Below are positions 53,725-64,000 of a DNA stretch of 64,000 nt, in pieces; positions within the stretch are counted from its first letter, which is position 1; each line of letters starts with the position of its first letter. The stretch covers positions 68,036,567-68,100,566 of the forward strand of contig CM043970.1 in the NCBI GenBank assembly GCA_014529385.2. Direction: 5' to 3'. The stretch is from Adiantum capillus-veneris. Its lineage: Eukaryota; Streptophyta; Polypodiopsida; Polypodiales; Pteridaceae. A program made the position numbers and the translations under genes. The notes under the pieces were generated by a model, which saw nothing but the letters and a program-made list of their open reading frames with translations, had not been told where the DNA came from and made no database searches.

Positions 53725-54878
53725 TGTGAGGTCCCCAACCCACCAATACCAAAATTGGGATGGGGTCTTTGACAAGTCTCTAGGCCTAATAAAAATTAGA
53801 GTCTTTAAACAAAACAAAATACAAGGAATAGACCTTTACCATTGACAATGGCTTGGGTCTATAGCCCTAGAAGAAGAGCTAGTCCTGTCTCGCAACAAAA
53901 TTGGGGAAACATATTAAAAGTCCAAAACTATTTTGGCCCTATAACTTCCACAACCTGGGCTAAGGTATCCTCAACCAACGCTTTTTTCCCCCTAACAGAT
54001 GTGAGGGCACAGCCCCGCTGGTGGACTCCTCTTCCAAGTAAGAAGTTTTCTAAACATTTTTAGTGCACAGGGATAGATAGTTACCTAACTAATCAGGTCC
54101 ACCCATCCATGATTGACAACCTTAGTCAATCCCCACTTACCACCCCGCACTCACACATGATTCTTTTGTTTTTTAATTACTATCACATTGTTTTAACATT
54201 TGAAATAATGGTTTTTTTAAAACTTTTTGTCACAGTGATTCCTTCAATCAAGTATTAAAGAAACCATTCAAAAGCATTTTTTTAGCAAACAAACATCTTT
54301 AAACTTAAGATAGGGTATTGTCAATCAAAACATTGTCCATAATAACCATGACCAGTACTCTTCTTGTCTCAAGACCACCTAAGGGTGAAAAACGACACCC
54401 ATTCCTTGTTTACAATCCGGGGTGGATAAACCCCCACCCAATGTTCGGGGTGCCCATACACCAAAACAGTTTCCCATACAACGAGGCGGCACCCCTAGGA
54501 TAAAAACAGTATCCTAACTTATATAGAAACATCAAGACATGAAATAGAGTAGAAACTCATCATTCATGGGGGTAACCGATTTATCTGTGGCTGGAAAGCC
54601 ATCATTATTCATCAAAATATACCATGGACTCAAAGGTGTCTTGAGACAATCTGTCTTAAGGATGATCAATCATATCGTTCCTAATTCAACCAGCCTTAAT
54701 CCAAACAATTCTTTCCTACTTTATAAACAAATGCACATTGGTTTCTTGGAAGATGCCTTCCATTTTTAAGCCAGTTTCACCTTTCCTAATTCCTTACTCC
54801 TCTTTTTTGTATGCAATGTTAATACTTAAGAAAAACTTAAACTATTTAAACTTAATTATAACGAAGATTCACCTGGGA

Positions 54879-55037
54879 CTAATCAAGAATTTGTTGTATC
54901 ATTGGGGCTTGAACGCTCTCGTTAGTGGGCCTACTACTAGACCCGGCTTCATCGTCGTGCGGCGACGCTCTAGTTCGTTTTGGAGCTCCGTCCTCATCAT
55001 CAAATGTAGGATTTGCTTGGGTCTTTTTGGGTGCCAT
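54879..55037 (-). CDS. Short ORF inside the Gypsy-E LTR
   Basis: ATG at 55037 begins MAPKKTQANPTFDDEDGAPK, a charged N-terminus with K/R and D/E clusters, 52 residues, stop at 54879. It lies about 130 bp downstream of a TATA box (55166-55173) on the same strand, with an A-rich leader, so a transcript starting in the LTR would reach it first. The composition resembles gag-like N-termini, but the homology is unproven. Confidence 0.35.
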   Translation of the reverse strand: MAPKKTQANPTFDDEDGAPKRTRASPHDDEAGSSSRPTNESVQAPMIQQILD

Positions 55038-55404
55038 AACTTCTTATCCTTGATTAATTACAAAGAGTTTTTGCTCTCTAAGTAATTTTTGTGAGGTATT
55101 ATCTTATTCGCAAGAGAATTTTGCCAAGTCTCCGAGTCTGCCTTCCATTGTGGACAAGGGGGACCTATTTATAGATTTTTAAGGCTCATAGGCTATGTTT
55201 GGCAGTTCCTTACACTTCAAGGCAGTCCCCAGCCTCCCCCTAGTGCCACCTGCCTACTTAATCTGTCCCCAGATGCTCCAAATCGACCTTGCTATGTTTC
55301 TGACCCACTACATGCTTAATTTTGAAAATATCTATAGATACTTGTAAATATCTAGAGGGTTTTATTATAAAATTCTTTTACAACAATGATTACCAAGACC
55401 TTAG

Positions 55405-55492
55405 AATTTATTTAATTTATTTAATTTATTTAATTTATTTAATTTATTTAATTTATTTAATTTATTTAATTTTATTTAATTTATTTAATCAA
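55405..55492. repeat. 9-bp minisatellite (TTTATTTAA)n
   Basis: About nine units with small slips near the right end (an extra T and TCAATTTAA). The repeat generates the apparent YLI-repeat ORF on the plus strand. Confidence 0.95.
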
Positions 55493-55734
55493 TTTAATCA
55501 ACAGTATAAACTTCCAGTGGCCATAACTATGTCAGTTTTTATCAAAATTCAATTCTGAAAATTTCTAACCATAGTAAAATCATGAATACGGTTCCAAAAA
55601 TACCAATATTTGCCACTGTCGGACAATTCTACATTGATTTTTCAATAATCATAGCAGTTTGATTAAGCTTTATACAATATTTAAGGTTTTGGAAACTGGG
55701 AACCTTACAATCACACCAACTTAAGGAATTGAGA

Positions 55735-55875
55735 TGTCCTCATCTCAATCGAAATTGGGGAAGTCTTTGAGAAAAGAGGTTTCATCTTCCCAAATGGCAC
55801 CTTTGGTGGGATAATCTTTCCACGTTACCAAGTGTTATTGATTACTCTAAGAGTTCTTTCTAGTTTCAAGGATAC
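55735..55875 (-). pseudogene. Gypsy integrase C-terminal chromodomain-like end
   Basis: The reverse reading LVTWKDYPTKGAIWEDETSF followed by LKDFPNF-DEDIS resembles the chromodomain core (VKWKGYP...ATWEDE...L...FP.F..ED) at the end of chromovirus integrases. It lies about 25 bp before the LTR, the correct pol-end position. Stops at the 5' side and within the tail. Confidence 0.7.
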
Positions 55876-55879
55876 AATC

Positions 55880-56555
55880 TAGTTGGGGTTTCTACAATTC
55901 CTTACTAATTACTTGCTACTCAATTTTTCCCAAGAAGCTCTCAGTGTTGAGACCATCTTAAAAAAACTTTACAAACCATTTGTATCATCTCAAAAACTAG
56001 GTTAAATCCATTTCGTAAAAGATCCATATATCCAGCTTGTTTGTCAATATAAGCGCACTCGGTCTAACCGACCATTCAGAGCAATCAGCGTTCGACAAGT
56101 ACTGTGTATTCTGGCTTTGCCAATTTGAACGCGCTCAACGAGTTCATGCCATTTTGAGAAATATACATTCAGCACAAGCTTCCACCATTGCACCAAAGGT
56201 ACCCCCTCTGTGCTCTAACCGGGTTGACCAACAATATGTAAAGGGTTTAAAGAGGTATCATTCCAAGAGTTCTTTTGGCTTCCTATTAGTCTCGTGCATT
56301 AATATATCTAGGTTATTTTTCAAGGAAGGCTATCTTATACACAAGGAATGTGAGTTGGTTTTTGGATAATTATCTCATTCCTAAGATTTGAATCTACCGT
56401 CCTATGCTAGATCTACCCTTTAATTTCTTGATTAAGTACTAACTTAACTTTACCTTCCTTAAGTAGAATGGGAAAGAAAATAATGTATACCACTATAATA
56501 TATAAGTAGCTCAAAGTTTTACATTATCGGTTTATTGTGGTTTAAAAAACTACCT
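55880..56555. other. Unresolved segment between integrase end and gag fragment
   Basis: No RT or integrase core motifs could be read on the reverse strand; a plus frame at 56037-56369 matches nothing I know. Consistent with a large deletion joining gag to the end of integrase. Confidence 0.4.
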
Positions 56556-56559
56556 ATTG

Positions 56560-56830
56560 TTGCTGAGCTCTAGGATTGCTAATTGTGGCCAAATGAGTGT
56601 CTTGAGGATTTTGCTCTTTAGGTCAATTATTTCTATAGTGCCCCGTTTGATTGCATCCATAGCACCTAATGTTTGGGAAGGTCTTCTTCAAGTTCACTGC
56701 TACAGCTACTCCACGTTGTTGATATCATTGGTTGAAAGTTCCCCTGGCTCTTCCCCTACAGTTATTAAATCCATTATAGTTCCTGTAGAGTTGGTTCCTT
56801 CAGTTGCAAGAGGCTTGGCCATGAGAATGG
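56560..56830 (-). pseudogene. Second Gypsy-E gag fragment with zinc knuckle
   Basis: The reverse reading includes LKKTFPNIRCYGCNQTGHYRNN followed by TGA where the last zinc-knuckle Cys should be (CX2CX4HX4-stop, 56624-56665). The 56690-56825 portion is ~90% identical to 52225-52370, so both derive from one family. Confidence 0.8.
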
Positions 56831-56837
56831 GAATGGG

Positions 56838-58720
56838 ATGATGGGCATGGAGCAAATACATGACATTTATCTATGGACCAAATATGTTACTTGTAGTGGT
56901 GATATCTTTTTAGGTATTGTCCCCTTTAGTAGATGCTCTAGGCATCTCCTATGTGTTAATAAAGAGTGTCCATTTTACATTAGAGAAAGAGTGCATAATG
57001 AGGTTCATTTGCGTGGATGGCTCTCTAAAAATTGTCTTCCTGGGAGGTTGTCGCCTGAGTATGGCACTCTATATTGCATTCACTATGGTCACTTTTATGA
57101 GTGCATTTCAATTTGTCTTGCAGTTATCTATTATTATTTTCCCGGAGATGAACATAGAAGTACACAATATGTTATTCACTTGGGAGAACACAAGCATCCA
57201 TGTGCAAAAGGAAAGTGCAGAGCAACTGAGAAAAAGATTGATAGTACTTGGAAACCAGAGCACAATTCAACCCCTTCACAACTCCTAAGCAGCTAGAGCG
57301 TACTACAACTGACGACATTATAATGAATAATTTTGTTTCAACGTGTGGTAAAGTGGATCAAGAAATTTCCAATGGTGAGTTTGCAAGTTCTTGGACACAA
57401 TCACTCCTTTGTCACAAACAAGCAAATAATCACTCCTTTGTCACAAACAAGCAAATAATTGAGATGAGCATGGAGTAAGCCAAACAAAGTAGGCATATAA
57501 CTGCAAAAGGTTTGGAATCAATTCTTGATTTGAAGGCTGGATGTAGATATCCTTTAATTCACATTGTGATTTCTCCTAGGTAATTTGAAGGCTATGAGCA
57601 ATCGCATGTGTTCAAGATGTCAACAAAAGGTCCTGGAAGTAGTGTTGACTTGGTTAACAAAATGCAACCAGGAGGAAATCTAAAACAAATGTGGGTGCAT
57701 TTGACCATGCACATTGTGTACAAGGGTGGCCTACAATGTTATATCATGCATACGATCCCTCTGTGCATGAGTTATTGACGCTAGAAACATGTGAGTTTAT
57801 TGTAGAGAATAAGCATGCACAGATAGAGTTTTAGAGAATGTTGAATAAGGTTGTCCAAGACTAGGGTTTCGAAAAGCCTGAATTTTGAGGGTTTGTGGCA
57901 GATGAAGCTAATGTTAACTGGATTGCAGTAAGGAAAGTGTAGTTTGGTGGTGCTAAAAGGAGTATCCCTTCCAAAGAGCCATCTTGTGTTTTCCATTGGG
58001 AACAATCTATGATTCAATACACTATGAAGTGTGTCCCCCCATCTTCTCAAAAAGAGCACAGATTCCTTTGCAGAAAGTGGAGTAATGCACCATCAGTGAG
58101 CCAAGTCAACATAACATTTGCAAGGAGGCACTTCATCATTTTTGGATGATGGGGCATGCTATTGATTCTAAGGTGGCTTGCTTGGAAACATGGATGGCCT
58201 GGTGGGATGTAAGAGCATCACATTGGGGTGGAAGGTTTTTGACTGAAGATGCATCTAGTGTCTTTGTGCCCACAACTAGTTTAGTTGAGACCAAACATGT
58301 TAGCATGCACGCATGGATTGGCTATGAAGATACAATTACTTTATTTGAGGCAGTAGGGGTAGACAAGTCAATGGCAATGTTGCAAAGTGTGAAGTAAAAT
58401 GCTTACTTGAAGGGGGTAAGGACTTCTACCGATTTATGAATACAAGACCTTGCACAAGATTATACAATCAACAATCTACTTTGTCTGCTATAAAGAAGTT
58501 GGTTGACATGGCAAATGCTTGATGTGGGATTTCTCACACCTGAAATGAATAGAGGTCTTCCTAGAGAGAAGAGTGTGAGAAAAAAGAGACCAACATTTGC
58601 TCATGCGATGACGCACTTGAAGATGATAGCCATAGACTTGAGTATGTTATTGTCACAAAATCTGTGCATGCACAAAGAAACCAAACTTCACCTGCTACAA
58701 CCATGGAGGATTACTAACTA
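56838..58720 (+). pseudogene. DDE transposase-like gene (MULE-type affinity), heavily broken
   Basis: Frames in order: LLCVNKECPFYIRERVHNEV and HLGEHKHPCAKGKCR (Cys/His N-terminal zinc region, 56950-57220); FDHAHCVQGWPTMLYHAYDP; LTLETCEFIVENKHAQIEF; GFVADEANVNWIAVRKV (probable catalytic Asp); CVFHWEQSMIQYTMKCVPPS; KEHRFLCRKWSNAPSV; WMAWWDVRASHWGGRF and VPTTSLVETKHVSMHAWIGY (58180-58325). The layout resembles MULE-like transposases annotated in non-seed plants, from memory. Many stops and frame changes. A local 30-bp duplication (aatcactcctttgtcacaaa) lies at 57402-57458. Confidence 0.6.
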
Positions 58721-58729
58721 GAGGTGAAC

Positions 58730-59105
58730 GTTGTGAAGTCACTATGGGCCATTTGAAGGACTGAACCGGGTCAGAAGGTGACTTGTTTTTGGTGTGGTTG
58801 ATGAGCAAGGAGCTAGATGTGGAAGATATATAAATGATTTAGCTCAAATTTGTGGTAATGGAGCTACATAACTGTGCTTTTGGGGATGTCAAAAGTATCC
58901 CACATCAGGTTCAAATCCAAGGGGGATAGTGGAGTGATATATCTGTTTTTTTACTTCAAGTAACTTGCACACATGGAAAGTTTATGATATGGTGGTGGGG
59001 CACTAGGTCTTGCACCTGGAGTTTGGGTTGTCTCCCAAGGAACAAACCTGTCTTAGACTAAAGCAATCAAAATGCAAGCATGCTTCAACCACAAATAGGC
59101 ACATC
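58730..59105. other. Possible downstream remnant of the preceding transposase
   Basis: A frame reads GVVDEQGARCGRYINDLAQI then CFWGCQKYPTSGSN with Cys-rich character; otherwise non-coding. Confidence 0.3.
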
Positions 59106-59110
59106 AAATG

Positions 59111-59345
59111 TGCACAATGGTGTTAGAGGGGGCAATGCAATCCCAAGTTCCTTTTGTCCTAGGTACAGAGATGGAAAGCTTGTGAAGTAGAATCTAAACT
59201 GATAAATGAATTCAAGACGAGAATTGTGCACAATGGTGTTAGAGGGGGCAATGCAATCCCAAGTGCCTTTCGTCCTAGGTACAGAGATGGGAAGCTTGTG
59301 AAGTGGAGATCTATACTCACAAATATATTCAAGACAAGAATTGAC
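59111..59345. repeat. 116-bp tandem duplication
   Basis: 'tgcacaatggtgttagagggggcaatgcaatcccaag' and the following 'gtacagagatgg.aagcttgtgaagt' occur at 59111 and again at 59227. The second copy is open in frame (VRGGNAIPSAFRPRYRDGKL). Confidence 0.92.
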
Positions 59346-59639
59346 ATTGCAAGAACCCTTCTTGTAGGTCTAGTGAAAGAAGTTATTATTTTTACCAATG
59401 AAACACATGATATGGAAAAATTATGTTTCCCTAGAGAACCCTCAAGGATCTTGCTAGTTTGTATTTCTCCTTTGAGCACATAAAAAGATTTAGTTCAACT
59501 CTATATTCATTGGCATTTGTGGAAAAGGTATCATGATTGCATAGACATCACTAATTATTTCATGATTCCCACCATACATTAGCAAAAAATCCAAGGCCTT
59601 AAGAGTTGGATGCTCCTAGTTATCAACATGTGTGTTGTT

Positions 59640-60992
59640 CAAGCATTGCCTCCCATAAAAAACTTACGAAAACATGCAAGAAGTATGCAACGGAGAGCAC
59701 ACTTGTCACTCTTCGAATATCCATTGACACAATGTAGTGATTGTGAGCCTTCAATTTTCTTGTAGTTCCACTTCATCGCCCTTGTCAACTCAATTGCTTG
59801 AACCTCCCAAAAAATCTAATTCATCCCTATGTGTCCACTTTCATCATGAAATTTGTGCTTCAAGAAGCCAACAACATCCTTGGCACACTTCATGTCCCAT
59901 GAATCAGACTTCAATTGCTTATGAGTTAAAGCCACCTTAACAATTTCCCCTACCCCATCATGCTCCCCTTTTGCCGTGGCCCAAGGCAAAGAAACTCCAC
60001 AATATTTTGATGTCATTCAAAGCATAATACCTAAACCAATGACCCATCTTCAATGCTGGGTAGAGACAAATTTCTAGAAACTACTCATCAAAGAAGTGAA
60101 AGAAATCTTGGAGTACTTTGACACAAAGAAGAATGGTCTAGATGACTTGAATTGAGCAGAACATCCATCTAACCACCCCCACTATTGCTTCAAGAAGTTG
60201 AGTCCTTGATTTTGTAGCCAAACACTAGGCAGCTGCAAGTAATGCTGCACAAAGAGCATTTCATGATCCTTGTCACCAAAAAAGTAAAGATGTAGATATT
60301 TTAACACGCTCTCTCATCTTGAGTGTATGTGCTGTGCACCAAGATGGTTTCCTTTCAAGAGTACCAAAGCATTGATTGGATTACATTTTTCTCCTTAAAT
60401 GAGTAATTATTGGCAAAGTTAATAACAAAGACTACTGCATCTTTAGGAAAACCTATGAATGCAATATTTGAATTGTTGAGATTGCACCCAGGCAATAAAA
60501 TTGTGTTGAATATAAGTGGTTAGATGATTTTGAAATAAATATGTGAAGTCCTTGCATCCCATTGCTTCACTAGAAGATCATTACACTTCTTACCTTCAGA
60601 CCGGGTTGAGGCAACGTTTCAAACATCTTAACAAAAATTTGGACTACATTTTCAAGTGTTTCTTTTGAACATAGCATTAACCTCTTTGACCCACATTGAG
60701 GACATTCTCCCTTCAATCAAGGTACCTTAGGATATGCAGACTCACTTGGTTTTGCACATAACACCATTTCAATCAATGTGTTTATGCTAATGTATGTATA
60801 CATAACAACTTCACACTTACTTGGAGCCCCTTCTTGCAAGCAAATAGCACACATGTAGCCATACCCAGCTCCATGCATTCTTGTTTTTCTTTGTTTCATG
60901 TGTTTGAATGCTTCCTTGAGATATATCAGCTGAATATGAGAAATAAAATAGCACGTATAATGGTCCTTTGATTGAAAAAACCAAAGTTTCAA
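59640..60992 (-). pseudogene. Transposase-like gene with DFAxNY / DGCSxQFK / GHGKG motifs, broken
   Basis: Reverse reading in order: MCAICLQEG and ECPQCGSKRLMLC (zinc-like Cys pairs, 60870-60660); VVFVINFANNYSFKEKNVIQ, SMLWYS, ETILVHSTYTQ; WGWLDGCSAQFKSSRPFFFV; WSFFALGHGKGEHDGVGEIV, KVALTHKQL; KCAKDVVGFLKHKF (to ~59816); then NYKKIEGSQSLHCVNGYSKS. D in the NFA(N)NY position, D of DGCSAQFK and the GHGKG...DG segment look like a DDE-type core. I recall similar uncharacterised proteins from invertebrates and plants, but no family name is certain. Stops and frame changes throughout. Confidence 0.55.
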
Positions 60993-61239
60993 TTTCTCAA
61001 AACATCTGAGATCTTGATGTGTGGATATTGCATTTGGAATCTCCTATAAAGCTCCCCTATGCAAGAAAAAGTAAAACCCATCAAAGGCCTACAATGAAAG
61101 TCAATGGAGCTAGATATAAAAGTAAAGGAGAAAACTAAAATTATATGGTTCAAGTGAGGTTTAAGTGTTAGATAGGCAGCCAGCTTATAAATAGAGGAGA
61201 AGTGTGTAATTGTTATATGCAAAGAACAATTAATTCAAA

Positions 61240-61900
61240 GATTTGGTACTCCATGACTACCTTTGAGAGGTACTCTGTATGACTTTTTTCTATCTGTAGA
61301 GTACCTAGAGAGCCCCTTTACTATCATGGTACTTCCATGACTATCTTTGAGAGGAACTCTGACTTTTTTCTACCTCCAATGTACCTAGAGAAACCATTTA
61401 AACTCTCTAGGTAGAAAAAAGTCTTAAAATACCTCACAAAGGTAGTCCGTAACTACTTAGGTACTACATGAGATTTTCCTATCTCCAAAGTGCCTAGAGA
61501 ATCCATTTAAACTCTCCTAGTACTTCCAAGACAACCTTTACAATGTATTCTAAGACTTTTTCAAAGAGCTTGATTAATGGTTGAATCAAAGATCTTGGTA
61601 CTCCATGACTACCTTTGAGAGGTATAATATGACTTTTTCCATCTCTAGAATATCTAAAGAGCGCCCTTTACTATCACGGTGACTACCTTTCAAAAGAACT
61701 CCATGACTTTTTTCTACCTTCAAAGGACCTAGAGAACCAATTTAAACTCTCATGATACATCCAAGAATACCTTTACGAGGTATTCTAAGAATTTTTCTCT
61801 TTCCAAGTACCTAGAGAAACTCTTCACTCCCATGGTGCTTCCATTACTACTTTTGTTAGGTACTTTGAAGGCTATTGTCTATCTACAAAGTAGTTATAGT
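61240..61900. repeat. Diverged tandem repeats, ~90-110-bp units
   Basis: Phrases 'ggtact.ccatgactacctttgagaggtact', 'gacttttttctacct' and 'gtacctagagaaccatttaaactctc' recur six or seven times, some units inverted-looking at 61400-61440. The unit mixes with degenerate copies. No coding. Confidence 0.82.
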
Positions 61901-61904
61901 TTTA

Positions 61905-63100
61905 GAACTGGTGCCATAAGGTTCTGAAGCACTTACCTCTAAGGTACTTTTAGGGCTAATGGAACCTGTTCATTTTATCATGCTGGCTACCACCTAACAA
62001 AAAAATACCTGTATAGTACCTATGAGTTTATATTGGTGGTTTTAAAGCACCAATCTCTTTAACATGATAGTTTTGTTATATCAATAGTTTGTGTAGGAGA
62101 TCTTTAAGATTAAATCTACCTTCAAGGTACTCTTAGCTAGAAGTTGATAGGGTAAGATTACTTGTTCGCTCTCTTGCTATCTTCTGTTCTAAAGGAATAG
62201 TACTTTGATCCTTGAGCCTAGCTTAAGAGTAGCTTTGACTATACATTGAGGTCTATTAGGTAGCAATTACTAGCGCAATGTAGTACCTTCAATATTGCAT
62301 GTAAGATAACAACGTGATTTTGGAACTTTAGGAACATTCCTATGGTTTATTAAGCACATGTACCAGATGATTTATGTAAGATTTTTTGGTAAATATTTTC
62401 TAGCACACATATTTTTTGTTTAATGACACTCTTGTCTCTATCTGCCAAAAGGAAAAACCTAGGTCTTTTGTCTCATGTGTGATGATAGGACTTTGAGGTT
62501 GTTGACGACTACATAATTGCAAAGGAAATGTGCTAGTCTCAACTTGTTTTAACTACAAACTAGCTACTACAAAGTTTCATCAATGCAATCCAACAAATCT
62601 ATCCATCTCAAAGATGCCAATAGACCTTGATGGATCTCCTTCACTATTCACCAACATCATGTAGACAACTCGTTTAAGCTTCAACTTCTCCTCAAACATG
62701 GATGCTTTGACTTTAGTGAAGGTGCCTTGAATATTGGATAGTATTGACTTCTCAGATGAATGATGCAAATGTCTAAAAGCTAGCTATCCCAGAAGACACT
62801 AATAGGTGGTTTTCTTAGCATCACAAGTAGTGCCTTTTGTTGTTTCATTTGAGCACTTTGATACTTTGAGCCTTTCATGAAAACCTCATTCACATATTCT
62901 ATTGACCTTGAACCTTATGCATCAGTTTCTCTTCTCTCTGTATGGCTCGCTCGTTTCATCACAAACCAATATTGTTGCACCTTATGGGCACCTTCATGGA
63001 AAATTGTGATTGAATAATCCCTACAGTAATTGTGAGGCATGTCATCATGGAGTGGATGGTATTTTTCATGTTACTAAAAGTACTCAGAACCCTACACTTG
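61905..63100. other. No recognisable gene
   Basis: Non-coding by eye; a 62-codon reverse frame (62768-62580) matches nothing I know. Confidence 0.4.
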
Positions 63101-63111
63101 GAGGTGTGTAG

Positions 63112-63292
63112 TCATGCACAATCCTGTCTTCCAAACATCTAACACCACCACCAATGATCGGCCATCCAACATGGAAATTGGGCCTTGATTGCTACTAGTG
63201 CACAATCCGCTCTTCCAAAAAGTGATGTTGCCATCCATGTGTCCGACCATCCAAGATGGAAACTATGTGGAGGTTGTTGTTGCTACGACACA
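63112..63292. repeat. Imperfect ~100-bp duplication
   Basis: 'gcacaatcc..tcttccaaa' ... 'atg.tcggccatccaacatggaaa' occurs at about 63117 and again at about 63211. Confidence 0.75.
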
Positions 63293-63410
63293 ACCTCTTG
63301 GCCAATCTACTCTTCTTCTACCCTAATCTCCTACTTCATAGTCTTGACACCTTGATGAGACATTGGAGCATGTTTGTATTTAATATCTCATTGTAATTAA
63401 TGCAAATAGG

Positions 63411-63440
63411 GTGGGGGGGGAGAGAGAGAGAGAGTGTGTT
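63411..63440. repeat. G-run plus (GA)n/(GT)n microsatellite
   Basis: GGGTGGGGGGGG followed by GA and GT dinucleotides. Confidence 0.9.
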
Positions 63441-64000
63441 TGGTGAAGGGGTAGAGTCTTTCCTTGAGACTACATTCAAGCACCATTAAATTAGGGGTCA
63501 ATTTTTTCAACATTTTTAGAATTATTGAATATTTGTCTTTTGGCTTTCAAAAATTGCCCCCACAAAATACCCTCAAAACACCATCTCGGAGTGTGTCACA
63601 AGAAGTGTCAAGGACACTACTTTTTGTACCACCAACCCATGTTCCACCCTATTCTTAATCATGGCAAAGTGGTAGATTTTGTTTAGTATTTAGCAAAAGT
63701 AATCTTTACAGTACACTTCAATGACCCTACTAGGATAGCAAATTTAACGTCAAAAAGGCCGCTCTAGCTCAACGACTTTCCTATTTGCATGATTCCATGG
63801 GATCCTCATTTGAATGTCTTGAATCTTTTAAGGACATAGGCCCGGTTTGTTGGAGTTTGTGAGCTTTCTGTGATGGCTGTGAGATAACCTCAAAGATCAA
63901 ACAAGTATTGTGGAAACCCCTTGTTTCTTCCTTCTAGCAGAAGGCTCAAAAATGCATCAAATAAAGTCTACATATGTTGGGCTATGCCTAAGCCTCCTGC

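Larger units (their letters stand above)
53725..55709 (-). repeat. Gypsy-E LTR (~1985 bp)
   Basis: Plus-strand ends TGTGAGGTCCCC (53725) and GGGAACCTTACA (55709) are imperfect inverted repeats (10 of 12). A PBS flanks one side and integrase-end coding the other, as expected for an LTR. Reverse TATAAATA lies at 55166-55173. It contains a 9-bp minisatellite and a 52-codon ORF downstream of the TATA box. Only one copy lies in the window. Confidence 0.75.

Noticed and set aside
55322-55558. ORF with repeated YLI
   Set aside because: Produced by the 9-bp TTTATTTAA minisatellite.
62580-62768. 62-codon reverse ORF
   Set aside because: No motif, no neighbours, within the length expected by chance in this base composition.

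Overview
This is nuclear DNA from a land plant with a large, transposon-packed genome. The evidence is plant-type Ty1-copia and Ty3-gypsy elements with initiator-Met and TGGCGCC primer-binding sites, CACTA (En/Spm) elements with TNP2-type transposases, a hAT MITE, GT-AG introns, and almost no intact host coding sequence. The species cannot be fixed from the sequence. The diverged transposase families and deep nesting would suit a fern, lycophyte or gymnosperm, but that is inference. I saw no bacterial-type genes, no rRNA or tRNA genes and no CRISPR. Essentially every recognisable coding region is decayed (in-frame stops, frameshifts, deletions).

Layout. 0-19 kb: a gag-bearing retroelement (copy A) whose leader is a tandem array of ~284-bp units, each with a near-perfect 24-bp palindrome. 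It is split by a 12.9-kb CACTA element (5768-18705, TSD TGG), which is itself split by a 5.2-kb copia element (7950-13136, TSD GTGTG): three nested levels with target duplications readable at both inner ones. 19-29 kb: older debris, including a DEAD-box RNA helicase pseudogene (RH20/DBP2 type) cut by a 223-bp hAT MITE with a perfect 8-bp TSD, a SWIM-finger transposase remnant, a reverse-strand gypsy gag with its probable LTR, and scraps of a CACTA transposase and a gypsy RT/RNase H. 29-39.4 kb: copy B of the same retroelement family as A, with LTR, PBS, a leader again carrying palindromes at ~285-bp period (a different palindrome) and gag, split by a 4.6-kb CACTA element (33270-37881, TSD CCA) full of palindromic and telomere-like repeats. 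39.4-46.3 kb: a gypsy gag-PR-RT-IN element with an internal RNase H deletion, followed by ~200-bp tandem repeats. 46.3-50.7 kb: a truncated copia gag-protease abutting a reverse-strand gypsy gag and its LTR. 52-56.8 kb: reverse-strand gypsy material around one ~2-kb LTR, with an uninterrupted 177-codon ORF between PBS and gag. 56.8-61 kb: two distinct transposase-like pseudogenes. 61-64 kb: tandem repeats and non-coding DNA.

How the parts relate. The window is a stratified insertion record rather than a set of cooperating genes. The most unusual feature is the shared architecture of copies A and B: a leader of ~284-bp units phased by palindromes, with different palindrome sequences in the two copies, ahead of a gag with a long unrecognised N-terminal region and no visible pol. 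The two CACTA elements also carry unusual dyad-symmetric arrays.
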